Shown here in pieces: positions 8,464 through 17,117 of a DNA stretch of 64,000 nucleotides (positions are counted from its first letter, which is position 1; every line of letters begins with the position of its first letter). This DNA comes from Thermodesulfobacteriaceae bacterium (GTDB lineage: Bacteria; Desulfobacterota; Thermodesulfobacteria; Thermodesulfobacteriales; Thermodesulfatatoraceae). Location: contig WGCA01000016.1 of NCBI GenBank assembly GCA_015494065.1, positions 62,001-126,000 on the forward strand. The letters are read 5' to 3'. Under the pieces are notes generated by a model. The model was not told the origin of the DNA. It was given only the letters and a program-made list of their open reading frames with translations, and made no database searches. The position numbers and the translations under genes are program-made.

Positions 8464-9312
8464 ATGGACCAAGATTTACCACCCCGGAAGCTTACTTTTA
8501 CCAAAATGAGCGCCTCGGGCAACGATTTCATCCTGATCAACAACTTTGACGGAAAAATACCCCCTGAAACCGCCCGGGAACTGGCACGCAAACTCTGTCG
8601 CCGGGCGGTATCGGTGGGGGCCGACGGGCTCATCCTGCTTGAGAGACCGAAAAATAAAGAGGCTTGTTTTGCCTGGCGTTTCTTCAACGCCGACGGGAGC
8701 GAGGCCGAGATGTGTGGCAACGGGGGGCGTTGTGCGGCCAGGTTCGCCGTAGCGGAAGGAATATGCCTGGAAAAATTTTTATTCGAGACCAAGGCCGGGC
8801 TCATCGCCGCCGAAGTGCATGGAAAGCAGGTCAAAATCCGGCTCACCCCCCCTAAGGACCTGCGTCTTGATTTTCCCTTAAGCTTGAGCCAGCAAACCCT
8901 GACGGTCTCCTTTGTAAACACCGGGGTGCCCCACGTGGTTCTCATTTTGTCGGAAAAGGAACTTGAGAGCCTGCCCGTCTCCGACCTGGGCCGCCGGATA
9001 CGTTTCCACCCGGAATTTTCTCCGGCCGGGACCAACGTAAACTTTGTGGCCTGTCTGGGCAGAGATCTCCTCCGAGTGCGGACCTACGAAAGGGGAGTGG
9101 AGGCCGAAACCCTGGCCTGCGGCACAGGTGCCACGGCCTCGGCCCTGGTCGCGGCCCTTAAAGGGCTGGTGACCACCCCGGTAAAAGTAAAGACCAGCGG
9201 GGGAGAAACCTTGACCATCTATTTTGAGCCCCAAAACCCCACCGAGGTCTTCCTCGAAGGGGAAGCCCGTTTTATCTACCAAGCCTCCCTTTTTGAGGAG
9301 GCCCTGGAATAA
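8464..9312 (+). CDS. dapF: Diaminopimelate epimerase
   Basis: 282 residues from the ATG at 8464; an alternative TTG at 8446 would add six residues but lies only one base after its GGAGAG. DapF converts LL- to meso-diaminopimelate using two cysteines as acid and base. Both are present: one in EAEMCGNGGRC and one in ETLACGTGATA. The N-terminal KMSASGNDF motif is also conserved. It lies 48 bases after lysA and 20 bases before dapA in the lysA-dapF-dapA-dapB cluster and supplies the meso-DAP used both by LysA and for peptidoglycan cross-links. Confidence 0.95.
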   Translation: MDQDLPPRKLTFTKMSASGNDFILINNFDGKIPPETARELARKLCRRAVSVGADGLILLERPKNKEACFAWRFFNADGSEAEMCGNGGRCAARFAVAEGICLEKFLFETKAGLIAAEVHGKQVKIRLTPPKDLRLDFPLSLSQQTLTVSFVNTGVPHVVLILSEKELESLPVSDLGRRIRFHPEFSPAGTNVNFVACLGRDLLRVRTYERGVEAETLACGTGATASALVAALKGLVTTPVKVKTSGGETLTIYFEPQNPTEVFLEGEARFIYQASLFEEALE

Positions 9313-9332
9313 AACACTTTAAGGAGGGAGTT

Positions 9333-10271
9333 ATGCCTGCCAAGGGTTGCGGCAAAAAGAGTTGTGCCAGCAAAAAGAGCAAAGGGAAAAAGGCCCTGCA
9401 GGGGGCAGTGGTGGCCCTGGTCACCCCCTTTAAAGACGGCAAACTGGATGAGGAATCTTACCGCCGTCTGGTCGAATGGCAGATCAAAAACGGCACCCAC
9501 GGGCTGCTCACGGTGGGGACCACCGGAGAGTCTGCCACCTTGAGCCTTGAGGAAAAAAAGCGCCTTTACGAACTCACCATGGAGATAGCCGGCGGCAAGG
9601 TCCCGGTTATCGCCGGCACCGGGACGAATAATACGGCCCAATCCATTGAACTTACCAAAATGGCGGCGGAAATCGGGGTGGACGCTGTTTTGATGGTCAC
9701 CCCTTATTACAACAAGCCCACCCAGGAAGGGCTTTACCAGCACTACAAGGCCGTGGCGGAAGCCGTCAAAAAAATCCCCATCATCCTTTATAATGTCCCT
9801 GGTCGCACCAGTGTCTCCCTGGCTCCTGAAACAGTAGCCCGCCTGGCCAAGATCAAAAATATCGTCGGGATCAAAGAGGCTACGGGGAGCATGCGCCAGG
9901 TAACCGAGATAATTCAGCTTTGCGGTAACAAATTTTTGGTCTTTTCTGGAGACGATTTTACCGCCTATCCCACCATGGCCCTGGGCGGAGTGGGGGTCAT
10001 CTCTGTGGCTTCCAACGTGATGCCCAAAGAGATGGCAGACATGATGAACGCCTGTCTTAAGGGAAACTGGGACAAGGGCCGGAAACTCCACTTCAAACTC
10101 TATAACCTTTTCAAGGCCATGTTCATCGAGACCAACCCGGTACCAGCCAAAACGGCGCTTCATTTAATGGGAATTATCGACACCGCGGAAGTCAGGCTTC
10201 CTCTGGCCCCCATGAGCGAAGCCAACGTGGAAAAACTCAAAGGCGTCCTGGCCGAGTACAAATTACTTTAG
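9333..10271 (+). CDS. dapA: 4-hydroxy-tetrahydrodipicolinate synthase with a Cys/Lys-rich N-terminal tail
   Basis: 312 residues. DapA condenses pyruvate with aspartate semialdehyde, the committed step of lysine/DAP synthesis. The Schiff-base lysine is in GIKEATG (about residue 184), the catalytic tyrosine in YNVPGRTS, and TVGTTGES is the classic N-terminal site. The core normally starts near GAVVALVTPF; here it is preceded by about 22 extra residues, MPAKGCGKKSC followed by more serine, lysine and glycine, with two cysteines and about nine lysines. The ATG has AAGGAGGG and no internal start would remove the tail, so I take it as real. dapB follows 10 bases later. Confidence 0.95.
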   Translation: MPAKGCGKKSCASKKSKGKKALQGAVVALVTPFKDGKLDEESYRRLVEWQIKNGTHGLLTVGTTGESATLSLEEKKRLYELTMEIAGGKVPVIAGTGTNNTAQSIELTKMAAEIGVDAVLMVTPYYNKPTQEGLYQHYKAVAEAVKKIPIILYNVPGRTSVSLAPETVARLAKIKNIVGIKEATGSMRQVTEIIQLCGNKFLVFSGDDFTAYPTMALGGVGVISVASNVMPKEMADMMNACLKGNWDKGRKLHFKLYNLFKAMFIETNPVPAKTALHLMGIIDTAEVRLPLAPMSEANVEKLKGVLAEYKLL

Positions 10272-10281
10272 GAGGGAGACC

Positions 10282-11085
10282 GTGGTCAAAGCCATCGTTG
10301 CCGGTGCGGCGGGCCGCATGGGGACCCGCATCATCCATAACATCGTTAAGACCGAAGGCATAGAATTGGCCGCCGCCTTTGAGCGGCCAGACAGCCCTGC
10401 AGTGGGAAAGGACGTAGGGGAAGTGGTGGGGCTCCCCAAGATGGGCATCATCGTGGAGGACAGTCTGGAAAAAGTCATCACCAAGGGTGACGTAATTATC
10501 GATTTTACCTTTCACGAGGCCTCCCTGAACCACGCCCGTATCAACGCGCGCTACGGGAAGGCCATGGTTATCGGCACCACTGGATTTAAAAAAGAAGAGC
10601 TGGCCGAAATCCACGAGCTGGCGCGCCAGCATTTCCCCCTGGTGCAGGCCTACAACATGAGTCTGGGCATAAATCTCCTCTACAAGCTGGTGGAGATGGC
10701 CACCAAGGTCTTGGGGGAGGACTTTGATATAGAAATCGTAGAGGCCCACCACCGCATGAAAAAGGACGCCCCTAGCGGCACGGCCATCGCGCTGGCCAAC
10801 GTAATCGCCAAGACCTTAGGGTGGGACGAATCCTCCTTTCGCTTCTGCCGGGAAGGGATCATCGGGGAACGCCCCAAAAAGGAAATTGGAATCCAGACCA
10901 TCCGGGCCGGAGAAATCGTCGGGGAACACACCGTGTTGTTTGCAGGCACCGGGGAACGCATAGAATTGACCCACCGGGCCGCTAGTCGGGACACCTTCGC
11001 CCGGGGTGCAGTCAAAGCGGCGATCTGGATCGTGGGCAAGGCCCCGGGTGTATACGATATGCACGACGTCCTGGGGCTGAAATAA
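10282..11085 (+). CDS. dapB: 4-hydroxy-tetrahydrodipicolinate reductase
   Basis: 267 residues from a GTG start with GGAGGGAG in front. DapB reduces the DapA product with NAD(P)H. The dinucleotide loop is VAGAAGRMG at the N-terminus; the catalytic and substrate region is EAHHRMKKDAPSGTA (about residues 154-168). It is the last recognised lysine-pathway gene of the operon. dapC/dapL and dapD are not in the window, so the variant of the pathway used cannot be told here. Confidence 0.95.
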   Translation: MVKAIVAGAAGRMGTRIIHNIVKTEGIELAAAFERPDSPAVGKDVGEVVGLPKMGIIVEDSLEKVITKGDVIIDFTFHEASLNHARINARYGKAMVIGTTGFKKEELAEIHELARQHFPLVQAYNMSLGINLLYKLVEMATKVLGEDFDIEIVEAHHRMKKDAPSGTAIALANVIAKTLGWDESSFRFCREGIIGERPKKEIGIQTIRAGEIVGEHTVLFAGTGERIELTHRAASRDTFARGAVKAAIWIVGKAPGVYDMHDVLGLK

Positions 11086-11089
11086 AAAA

Positions 11090-11148
11090 TTAGCGGCTAA
11101 AATTTGCAAAAATCGGGGCCTCCGTTTAAGCTTTAGCCAAAGCGCTAA
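11090..11148 (+). other. Long imperfect stem-loop between dapB and the next gene
   Basis: TTAGCGGCTAAA (11090-11101) can pair with TTTAGCC and CGCTAA (11132-11138 and 11143-11148) with a four-base AAAG bulge. Inside, AAATCGG and CCGTTT form a second short stem around GGCCT. No T-run follows directly, so it is not a standard terminator. It sits just upstream of the ribosome binding site of the unknown gene and may be a leader or an mRNA processing element. Confidence 0.45.
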
Positions 11149-11165
11149 AAGAGGGGTGATTTTTT

Positions 11166-11663
11166 ATGGGTGGTCGTTCACGTAAATCCGCCTTGAGACA
11201 AAAACTGGCCAAATATTACCGGGAAAGAGAAAACCCCCTGGCCTTAGGTTTTTTACAGGAAGAGATCATCCGTTTGAACAAAGAACGGATGGAAATTCTT
11301 AACGAAAACATGCGCCTTCTGATGGAAAGGCAGGAGGAAATCCCCAAGGAGGGCGAAGAGGGAGAAAACGTCTCCCGCTTAGTAATCCGCAAGTTCGGCA
11401 GCGAGCCGGATAAAAAGTTTATTAACCGGGCCTTTTACGAAGCCCTCTACCCTATCACCCTGGAGTACCAATGCATCCCGCTACACGCCATCTTTATCTG
11501 GTATTTGCAAGCCCTTGAGATGGTTTACGGGGAGAAGCTGAACCAGGCCCATTTCAACCGTTTGCAGAAGTGGATCAGGCGCTGGCTCACTAACATGACC
11601 GAAGAAGACAATATGAAGCTCAAAAGTGAGATTATTACCTGGATTTTGAATAAGTTTGCTTAA
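11166..11663 (+). CDS. Unknown protein, charged helical N-terminus
   Basis: 165 residues; I do not recognise the family. The first ~75 residues are rich in Lys, Arg and Glu and look helical (RQKLAKYYRERENPLALGFLQEEIIRL), possibly a short coiled coil. The C-terminal half contains aromatic and hydrophobic helices (YEALYPITLEYQCIPLHAIFIWYLQALEMVYG, read as two segments) and ends in WILNKFA. There is no signal peptide or clear membrane span. It follows dapB by 80 bases with its own GAGGGG site and is closed by an intrinsic terminator, so it is the last gene of the lysine operon or a separate unit. Confidence 0.7.
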   Translation: MGGRSRKSALRQKLAKYYRERENPLALGFLQEEIIRLNKERMEILNENMRLLMERQEEIPKEGEEGENVSRLVIRKFGSEPDKKFINRAFYEALYPITLEYQCIPLHAIFIWYLQALEMVYGEKLNQAHFNRLQKWIRRWLTNMTEEDNMKLKSEIITWILNKFA

Positions 11664-11668
11664 ACCGG

Positions 11669-11697
11669 AAGGGGAGGGCTCCCTCCCCTTTTTATTC
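11669..11697 (+). terminator. Intrinsic terminator at the end of the dap operon
   Basis: AAGGGGAGG (11669-11677) pairs with CCTCCCCTT (11682-11690) around GCTC, followed by TTTATT. It stands directly after the stop of the 165-residue protein on the plus strand. The convergent thiC stop codon lies inside its T-run, so the hairpin may also slow thiC transcripts, but the T-run is missing on that strand. Confidence 0.8.
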
Positions 11698-13002
11698 CTT
11701 ACCTTCCCCAAAGAATTTCCGCTGACGGGCCCGCTGGTAGACCTTTATGGCACAATATTCCCCACACATGGTGCAGGCCCTGCCTTTGGAGACACCTCCT
11801 TCAAGGCGGTAACGTCTGGCCTTCTCAGGATCGATGGAAAGCTTGATTTGGGCCTCCCAATCCAGCTTGGCCCGAGCCTTGGCCATGGCCACGTCCTGCT
11901 CAAAGGCCCCGGGGACCCCCTTAACGATGTCCGCGGCGTGACCAGCGATCCGGGCGGCGATAACCCCTTCCCGCACGTCTTCCACCGTGGGGAGCCGCAA
12001 ATGTTCCGCAGGCGTTACGTAACACAGGAAATCTGCCCCGGCGGCCGCAGCTATCGCGCCCCCAATGGCGCAACCGATGTGGTCGTAACCAGGTGCGATA
12101 TCGGTGACCAGGGGCCCCAAGACGTAAAAGGGGGCACCGTGACAGAGACGCTTCTGCAATTTGACGTTGGCCTCTACCTGATCCAACGGGACGTGTCCCG
12201 GCCCTTCGATCATTACCTGTACCCCGGCCTCCCAGGCCCGCAGGGTCAGTTCCCCAAGGATAATCAATTCCTGAAGCTGCGGGCCGTCGGTGGCGTCTGC
12301 CAAACAACCTGGCCGAATCCCATCTCCCAGAGAAAGGGTAATCTCGTATTCCCTGGCCAGGGCCAGCAAATCGTCGAAACGCTCGTAAAAGGGATTTTCT
12401 TTGCGGTTATAGACCATCCATTCCACCAAAAAGGAACCGCCTCGCGAGACCACCCCTAAAATGCGCTTGGTAGAATTGAAGCGTTCAAGCACCGTCCGGG
12501 TAACCCCGCAATGGATGGTCATGAAATCCACCCCGTCCTGGGCCTGTTTTTCCACGGCGCGGAACATCTCGTCCACCGTCATTTCGACGATGGGCTTCTT
12601 ATGGTGTTCCACGGCCTCCACCGCCGCCTGATAGATGGGCACCGTACCTAAGGGAACAGGGCAGTTCTGCCTTATCTTCTGGCGGATCTCGTCAAGGGGG
12701 CCCCCGGTGGAAAGATCCATGATGGTATCAGCCCCAGCTTCCAGGGCCACCCGTAATTTTTCCAGTTCAGGCTCTACGTCCGGCAGATCTCGGGAGGTCC
12801 CGATATTGGCGTTTACCTTGGTCCGCAGCCCGGCCCCGATGGCACAGGGCTTACTCAGCTTGAACTTGCGGTTGGCCGGCACCACCGCCTTCCCTTCGGC
12901 TACCAGTTTTCTCAGCCTTTCCGGTTCAATCCCTTCGGCCCGGGCGCAGGCCTCAATTTCCGGAGTGATTATGCCCTTTTCTGCCTGTTCTTTGATCGTC
13001 AT
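11692..13002 (-). CDS. thiC: Phosphomethylpyrimidine synthase
   Basis: 436 residues, the short form without the N-terminal extension found in E. coli. ThiC rearranges aminoimidazole ribotide to hydroxymethylpyrimidine phosphate for thiamine, using a radical-SAM [4Fe-4S] cluster. The cluster motif is near the C-terminus (CTMCGEYC), with GHVPLDQ and [13 protein letters not shown] among the conserved blocks. It lies 77 bases after birA on the same strand. The leader shows none of the conserved bases of a TPP riboswitch, which is unusual because thiC is the most common TPP-riboswitch target. No other thiamine gene is nearby. Confidence 0.95.
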   Translation of the reverse strand: MTIKEQAEKGIITPEIEACARAEGIEPERLRKLVAEGKAVVPANRKFKLSKPCAIGAGLRTKVNANIGTSRDLPDVEPELEKLRVALEAGADTIMDLSTGGPLDEIRQKIRQNCPVPLGTVPIYQAAVEAVEHHKKPIVEMTVDEMFRAVEKQAQDGVDFMTIHCGVTRTVLERFNSTKRILGVVSRGGSFLVEWMVYNRKENPFYERFDDLLALAREYEITLSLGDGIRPGCLADATDGPQLQELIILGELTLRAWEAGVQVMIEGPGHVPLDQVEANVKLQKRLCHGAPFYVLGPLVTDIAPGYDHIGCAIGGAIAAAAGADFLCYVTPAEHLRLPTVEDVREGVIAARIAGHAADIVKGVPGAFEQDVAMAKARAKLDWEAQIKLSIDPEKARRYRLEGGVSKGRACTMCGEYCAIKVYQRARQRKFFGEGKE

Positions 13003-13079
13003 TTCCGCCCTTCTTTCTTGGAATTATTCTAAAGAAGTTTACTCCGGCAAACTTAGAGAAACAAGTAAGAAAAGTCCCT

Positions 13080-13904
13080 TCAGGCCGCCCGGTGTTTTTC
13101 CCAGCCCGAGACGGCCCACATGAGAATCTCGCCGGAGTGGACCCGGATAATACCGTCGGCGGTCTTTAAAAGGAGGGTCCCGTCCGGGGCCGGACCCAGG
13201 GCGTAGCCAGTAAAGACGTGTTCCCCTCGCCGCAAAACGACCCGACTTTCAACGGTGACGTCCCGCGCCCGCCAATCGGTTTCTATCACCTGGAAACCCT
13301 GGGTGAGTAAGGCTTCGTACGTCTTTTCCAGTTCCACCAGGATGGCCCTGAGCAGCCTGGCCCGGCTGACAATAAGGCCCGTCTCCTCGTAAATCGAGGT
13401 GGCCTTGTCCCTGATCTCTGGGGGGAAATCTTCCCTCTTGAAAGAAACGTTGAGCCCCACCCCTACGATCAGGGCCGGCGGGATAGCCTCAAGCAGCACC
13501 CCCCCCACCTTGCGCCCGCGCAGCAGAATATCATTGGGCCACTTGAGCTGGAAGGGAATTTTTACCACTTCTTCTAAGGCTCGGGCCGTGGCTACCGCGG
13601 TGGCCAAACTGTAGAGGGCAAGGGGCCTTTTTAGAGGTTCCTTGAGCAGGAGAGAAAAGTAAAGGCCCGCCCCCCGGGGAGAATACCACCGGCGTTGAAG
13701 CCGCCCCCGGCCCCTGGTCTGGCGATCAGCCCATATCACCAGACCCCTTTCTTCGGAGAAGATACGCCTTTTGACTTCGTCTTGGGTGGAGGGCAGCTCG
13801 CGGAAAAAGATGATCTTTCGGCCCAACCACTTGGTAGCCAAGCGGTGGGCAAAAGAGGAGCTATTCTCTGAACCCTCCTTAGTATCTCTCAAGGACGACT
13901 TCAT
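13080..13904 (-). CDS. birA: Biotin--[acetyl-CoA-carboxylase] ligase, no DNA-binding domain
   Basis: 274 residues. The enzyme activates biotin to biotinyl-AMP and attaches it to carrier proteins. The adenylate loop is TRGRGRLQRRW and the lysine motif is KWPNDILL; the C-terminal SH3-like domain is present (about 220-265). It starts with a short polar tail and then the catalytic domain, so it lacks the winged-helix repressor domain of E. coli BirA and cannot be a biotin repressor of that type. The annotated start overlaps the 3' end of pyrR by 26 bases; the true start could be a little further in. thiC follows. Confidence 0.9.
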   Translation of the reverse strand: MKSSLRDTKEGSENSSSFAHRLATKWLGRKIIFFRELPSTQDEVKRRIFSEERGLVIWADRQTRGRGRLQRRWYSPRGAGLYFSLLLKEPLKRPLALYSLATAVATARALEEVVKIPFQLKWPNDILLRGRKVGGVLLEAIPPALIVGVGLNVSFKREDFPPEIRDKATSIYEETGLIVSRARLLRAILVELEKTYEALLTQGFQVIETDWRARDVTVESRVVLRRGEHVFTGYALGPAPDGTLLLKTADGIIRVHSGEILMWAVSGWEKHRAA

Positions 13905-14412
13905 CCTTGCCGCTGATTTCCTTAAGTCTCACCGTTACGTGTTCGTTCGGGAGCGTGGTGATGGTAAGCCCCACGTAGGTAGGTTCAATGGGCAGTTCGC
14001 GGTGCCCCCGGTCTACCAACACCGCAAGTTCTACCTTTTTGGGACGGCCGAAATCCATCAGGGCGTCCAGGGCGGCCCGCACGGTTCGACCCGTAAAGAT
14101 CACGTCGTCCACCAAAATTACCACCTTGTCGTCGATGGGAAAGGGGATCTCCGTCCGCCGGACTTCCGGCTGAGAGGAAGCCAGGCTCCAGTCATCCCGG
14201 TAAAGGCTGATATCCAGCACCCCGACCGGTAGCTCAACCCCTTCGATTTCTTTAATCTTGCGCCGCAACCTCTCAGCCAAAGGGACCCCACCCGTGCGGA
14301 TACCCACCAGGACCAGATCCGCACAACCCCGGTTTTTCTCCAAAATCTGGTGGGCGATCCGAGTCAAGGCGCGGTCAATTTCTTTCTCACTTAAAATAAG
14401 CTTCTCTTCCAT
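13879..14412 (-). CDS. pyrR: Bifunctional pyr operon regulator / uracil phosphoribosyltransferase
   Basis: 177 residues, typical length. PyrR binds pyr mRNA in response to UMP and also makes UMP from uracil and PRPP. The PRPP site VILVDDVIFTGRTVRAAL is intact (about residues 96-113), and the RTGGVPLA loop and LVDRGHRELPI block match the family. It lies between hemW and birA on the minus strand, not beside pyrimidine genes. I see no PyrR-type attenuator near it, so regulation, if any, acts on genes elsewhere. Confidence 0.9.
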   Translation of the reverse strand: MEEKLILSEKEIDRALTRIAHQILEKNRGCADLVLVGIRTGGVPLAERLRRKIKEIEGVELPVGVLDISLYRDDWSLASSQPEVRRTEIPFPIDDKVVILVDDVIFTGRTVRAALDALMDFGRPKKVELAVLVDRGHRELPIEPTYVGLTITTLPNEHVTVRLKEISGKDEVVLERY

Positions 14413-14454
14413 GCCCCTTTTCTACTCTTTTTACCGGGGATATTCAAGAATAAC

Positions 14455-15594
14455 CTACACCAAGGCCCGAAAAACCACGTTGGCCAACAGGAGACCCCGT
14501 CTAGTAAGCCTGATACGGGATTCCACCTGCTCTACCAGCCCGTTTGCCATCAACTTTTCGAGCGTTTCCCCGTAATAGGAAAAAAGATCATAGCCAAAAC
14601 GCTCTTTTAAAGAAGCCGGGTCAAGCCCCTGCACCATTCTCAAACCCAGGATCACCGCTTCACGGAACCGGGCCTCCCGGGAAAGCCTTTCCTCTTCCTG
14701 GACCGGCAAAGTCCCCGCCTCTAGGGACTCAAGGTACGCCTTGAGATGGGCCACGTTTTTGACCCGTTTTTCTCCCAGGTAGGAGGCGGCCGCTGGCCCC
14801 AGTCCGAGATAAGGTTTGGCCTCCCAGTAGAACAGATTGTGACGACAATAAAGGCCCGGCCGGGCGTAATTAGAGATTTCGTAACGCTCAAAACCCTGGC
14901 GCGCCAGATAGGCGGGTATCATTTCGTACATGGAAACGACCTCCTCTTCAGACGGTAGGCTTATGCGGCCTGAGGTTACCCACGCGTAAAAAGGGGTCCC
15001 TGGCTCCACGGTAAATTCGTAACAGGAAACGTGGGCCGGCCCCAGGGCGACCAATTCCGCCAGCTCTTTTACCAGGTCTTCTGGCCTCTGGCTCGGCCAA
15101 CCGAAGATGAGGTCAAGAGAAAGGTTTTGGAACCCGGCTTTTTGGGCGTTAAGGACTGCCTCTTTGGCCTGCCTAACGTTATGGGAGCGGCCAAGTATTC
15201 GGAGTCCTCGGGGGGAAAGCGACTGGATCCCAAGGCTCAACCGGTTAAATGCACCGCGGTAAGCAGCTAGAAGTTCGTAAGTAAGCCCTTCCGGGTTGGC
15301 CTCAAGGGTGCGTTCCTGCGGGGCGAAAGCAAGCTTTTCTTTTAAAAAAGAAAGGAGTTCTTCGTAGAAGGCCGGGGGCAGGAGCGAAGGGGTCCCCCCA
15401 CCGGCGTAAAAAGTGACGTAACGGTAAGGGGCCGCTTCTTCTAACCGCAGAAGGAGCTCCTTTTTGACCGCCTCAAGGTATCGCCTTACCAGGGCCGGGG
15501 AGGGGACCTGCGGCTCAGAATAAAAATCACAGTAAGGACACTTTTTCCGGCAGAAAGGGACGTGGAGATAAAGGGCTGCCTCTATCCGCCCCAA
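14455..15594 (-). CDS. hemW: Radical SAM heme chaperone HemW (HemN-like)
   Basis: 379 residues. The radical SAM cluster motif CRKKCPYCDF lies at residues ~16-25 and the HVPF in front of it is family-typical. HemW inserts heme into respiratory enzymes and was long annotated as oxygen-independent coproporphyrinogen oxidase; the length and the FYAGGGTPSLLP block fit HemW. The C-terminal region keeps the winged-helix-like tail (QVESRIRLTRRGLLLANVVF). Translation probably starts from a TTG at 15592-15594, overlapping the end of the hydantoinase-B gene by 13 bases. pyrR follows 42 bases later. Confidence 0.85.
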   Translation of the reverse strand: MGRIEAALYLHVPFCRKKCPYCDFYSEPQVPSPALVRRYLEAVKKELLLRLEEAAPYRYVTFYAGGGTPSLLPPAFYEELLSFLKEKLAFAPQERTLEANPEGLTYELLAAYRGAFNRLSLGIQSLSPRGLRILGRSHNVRQAKEAVLNAQKAGFQNLSLDLIFGWPSQRPEDLVKELAELVALGPAHVSCYEFTVEPGTPFYAWVTSGRISLPSEEEVVSMYEMIPAYLARQGFERYEISNYARPGLYCRHNLFYWEAKPYLGLGPAAASYLGEKRVKNVAHLKAYLESLEAGTLPVQEEERLSREARFREAVILGLRMVQGLDPASLKERFGYDLFSYYGETLEKLMANGLVEQVESRIRLTRRGLLLANVVFRALV

Positions 15595-17117
15595 CCGCCA
15601 CCCCCGGGCGTCCTGATTTCGATGACGTCGCCGGGTTCCACCTCCAGGACCACCTTGCCCGGCAAAATCTTCTTTTTACCCCGCCTGAACAGGATATTCT
15701 GGCCCCTGCGGCCAGATTGACCGCCAAAGAGGCCGTAAGGGGCAAACTTTCGGCGTTCAGAAAGGATGGTAACGGTAACCGGGGCCAAGAAGCGCATGCG
15801 GCGCACCAGCCCCTCTCCCCCGCGAAATTTTCCTGAACCACCGGAACGGGGACGAAGACTATATTTTTCTACCAAAACCGGATAGTCCCGCTCCAGGGCC
15901 TCCACAGGGGTGTTCAGGGTGTTGGTCATGTGGGTGTGGACCCCGGAAAGGCCGGGTAGGCCCGGGCGGCCCCCCATCCCCCCGGCGATGGTTTCGTAGT
16001 AGGTAAACTCCTCGTTGCCAAAGGCAAAATTGTTCATGGAACCACAGGAAGCAGCGGGTATTTGCTCTGGTATGGCCTGGGCCAAGGCCCCCAACACCAC
16101 GTCCACCACCCTTTGAGAAGTCTCCACGTTGCCCACCGCTACCGGGGCTGGATAAAGGGCGTCGAGCACGGTTTCAGGACGGGTGAGGATTTCAATAGGG
16201 GTAAAGGCTCCCTGGTTGTGGGGGATCTCTCCCCGGGCCAGAGAAAAGAAGACGTAATAGACCGCCGCACACGTCACCGAGCGTACCGCGTTAAGCCCGG
16301 TCTTGACCTGAGGCGCAGAATCACGGAAATCCAGGGTTACTTCCTCCCCTTTCACGGTGATTTTGACCCGGAGGGGAATAGGTTCTTTGTTGAGACCGTC
16401 ATCGTCGAGATAATCCTCGAAATAGTATTCCCCGTCGGGGATCTCGCTGATGAGGGCCCGCATCAGACGGGCGCTATAGTCCAGCAGCATGGCAAACCGC
16501 TCTTTCAAAAAAGAAAGTCCGTAACGGTTGATCAGCTCCTGGAGGCGCACCTCCCCTCTTTTTAAGGAGGCGAGCTGGGCCTGAAGATCTCCTTCCCGTT
16601 CGGCAGGATTACGTACCTGGGCCAGGAATTCCTTCCAAAAGGGCTCGTTCAGGTGCCCGGCTTCAAAAAGTTTGGTGGGGGGAATAAGGACTCCCTCCTC
16701 CGCGATATGGGTCGCCAAGGGCATGGAGCCGGGGGTCTTACCCCCCACGTCGGCGTGGTGCGCCCTGACCGTCAAGTAAAAAGCCAGTTCCTCACCGGCA
16801 AAGACGGGTTTGATAAGAGTGATGTCGGGAAGATGGGTGCCCCCGGCGTAAGGGTCGTTGGTAATTACTACGTCCCCTGGTTCTAAGGTCAAGGCCTTGC
16901 GGACCGCCGCCAAAGTATAGGGCATCGCCCCCAGGTGGACCGGAATATGGGCCGCTTGGGCGATCAGGCGCCCCTTGCCGTCAAAGACGGCACAGGAAAA
17001 GTCGCGGCGTTCTTTTATATTGGCGGAAAAGGCGGATTTTTGTAGCACTATGCCCATTTCTTCGGCCACCGCGGCCAAAAGGGCGTTAAAGATGGTTATC
17101 TCCACGGCGGTTCTCAT
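15582..17117 (-). CDS. Hydantoinase B / oxoprolinase / acetone carboxylase alpha-type subunit
   Basis: 511 residues of the HyuB family. It begins RTAVEITIFNALLAAVAEEMG, contains DFSCAVFDGKGRL and NDPYAGGTHLPDI, and ends with the glycine-rich ETIAGGMGGRPG and GGQSGRRGQ blocks typical of the family. HyuB proteins normally pair with HyuA to hydrolyse hydantoins or 5-oxoproline, or to carboxylate ketones. No hyuA lies next to it: upstream is an HD hydrolase whose stop TAG directly abuts this ATG, and downstream is hemW. The substrate cannot be told from sequence. Confidence 0.85.
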   Translation of the reverse strand: MRTAVEITIFNALLAAVAEEMGIVLQKSAFSANIKERRDFSCAVFDGKGRLIAQAAHIPVHLGAMPYTLAAVRKALTLEPGDVVITNDPYAGGTHLPDITLIKPVFAGEELAFYLTVRAHHADVGGKTPGSMPLATHIAEEGVLIPPTKLFEAGHLNEPFWKEFLAQVRNPAEREGDLQAQLASLKRGEVRLQELINRYGLSFLKERFAMLLDYSARLMRALISEIPDGEYYFEDYLDDDGLNKEPIPLRVKITVKGEEVTLDFRDSAPQVKTGLNAVRSVTCAAVYYVFFSLARGEIPHNQGAFTPIEILTRPETVLDALYPAPVAVGNVETSQRVVDVVLGALAQAIPEQIPAASCGSMNNFAFGNEEFTYYETIAGGMGGRPGLPGLSGVHTHMTNTLNTPVEALERDYPVLVEKYSLRPRSGGSGKFRGGEGLVRRMRFLAPVTVTILSERRKFAPYGLFGGQSGRRGQNILFRRGKKKILPGKVVLEVEPGDVIEIRTPGGGGWGG

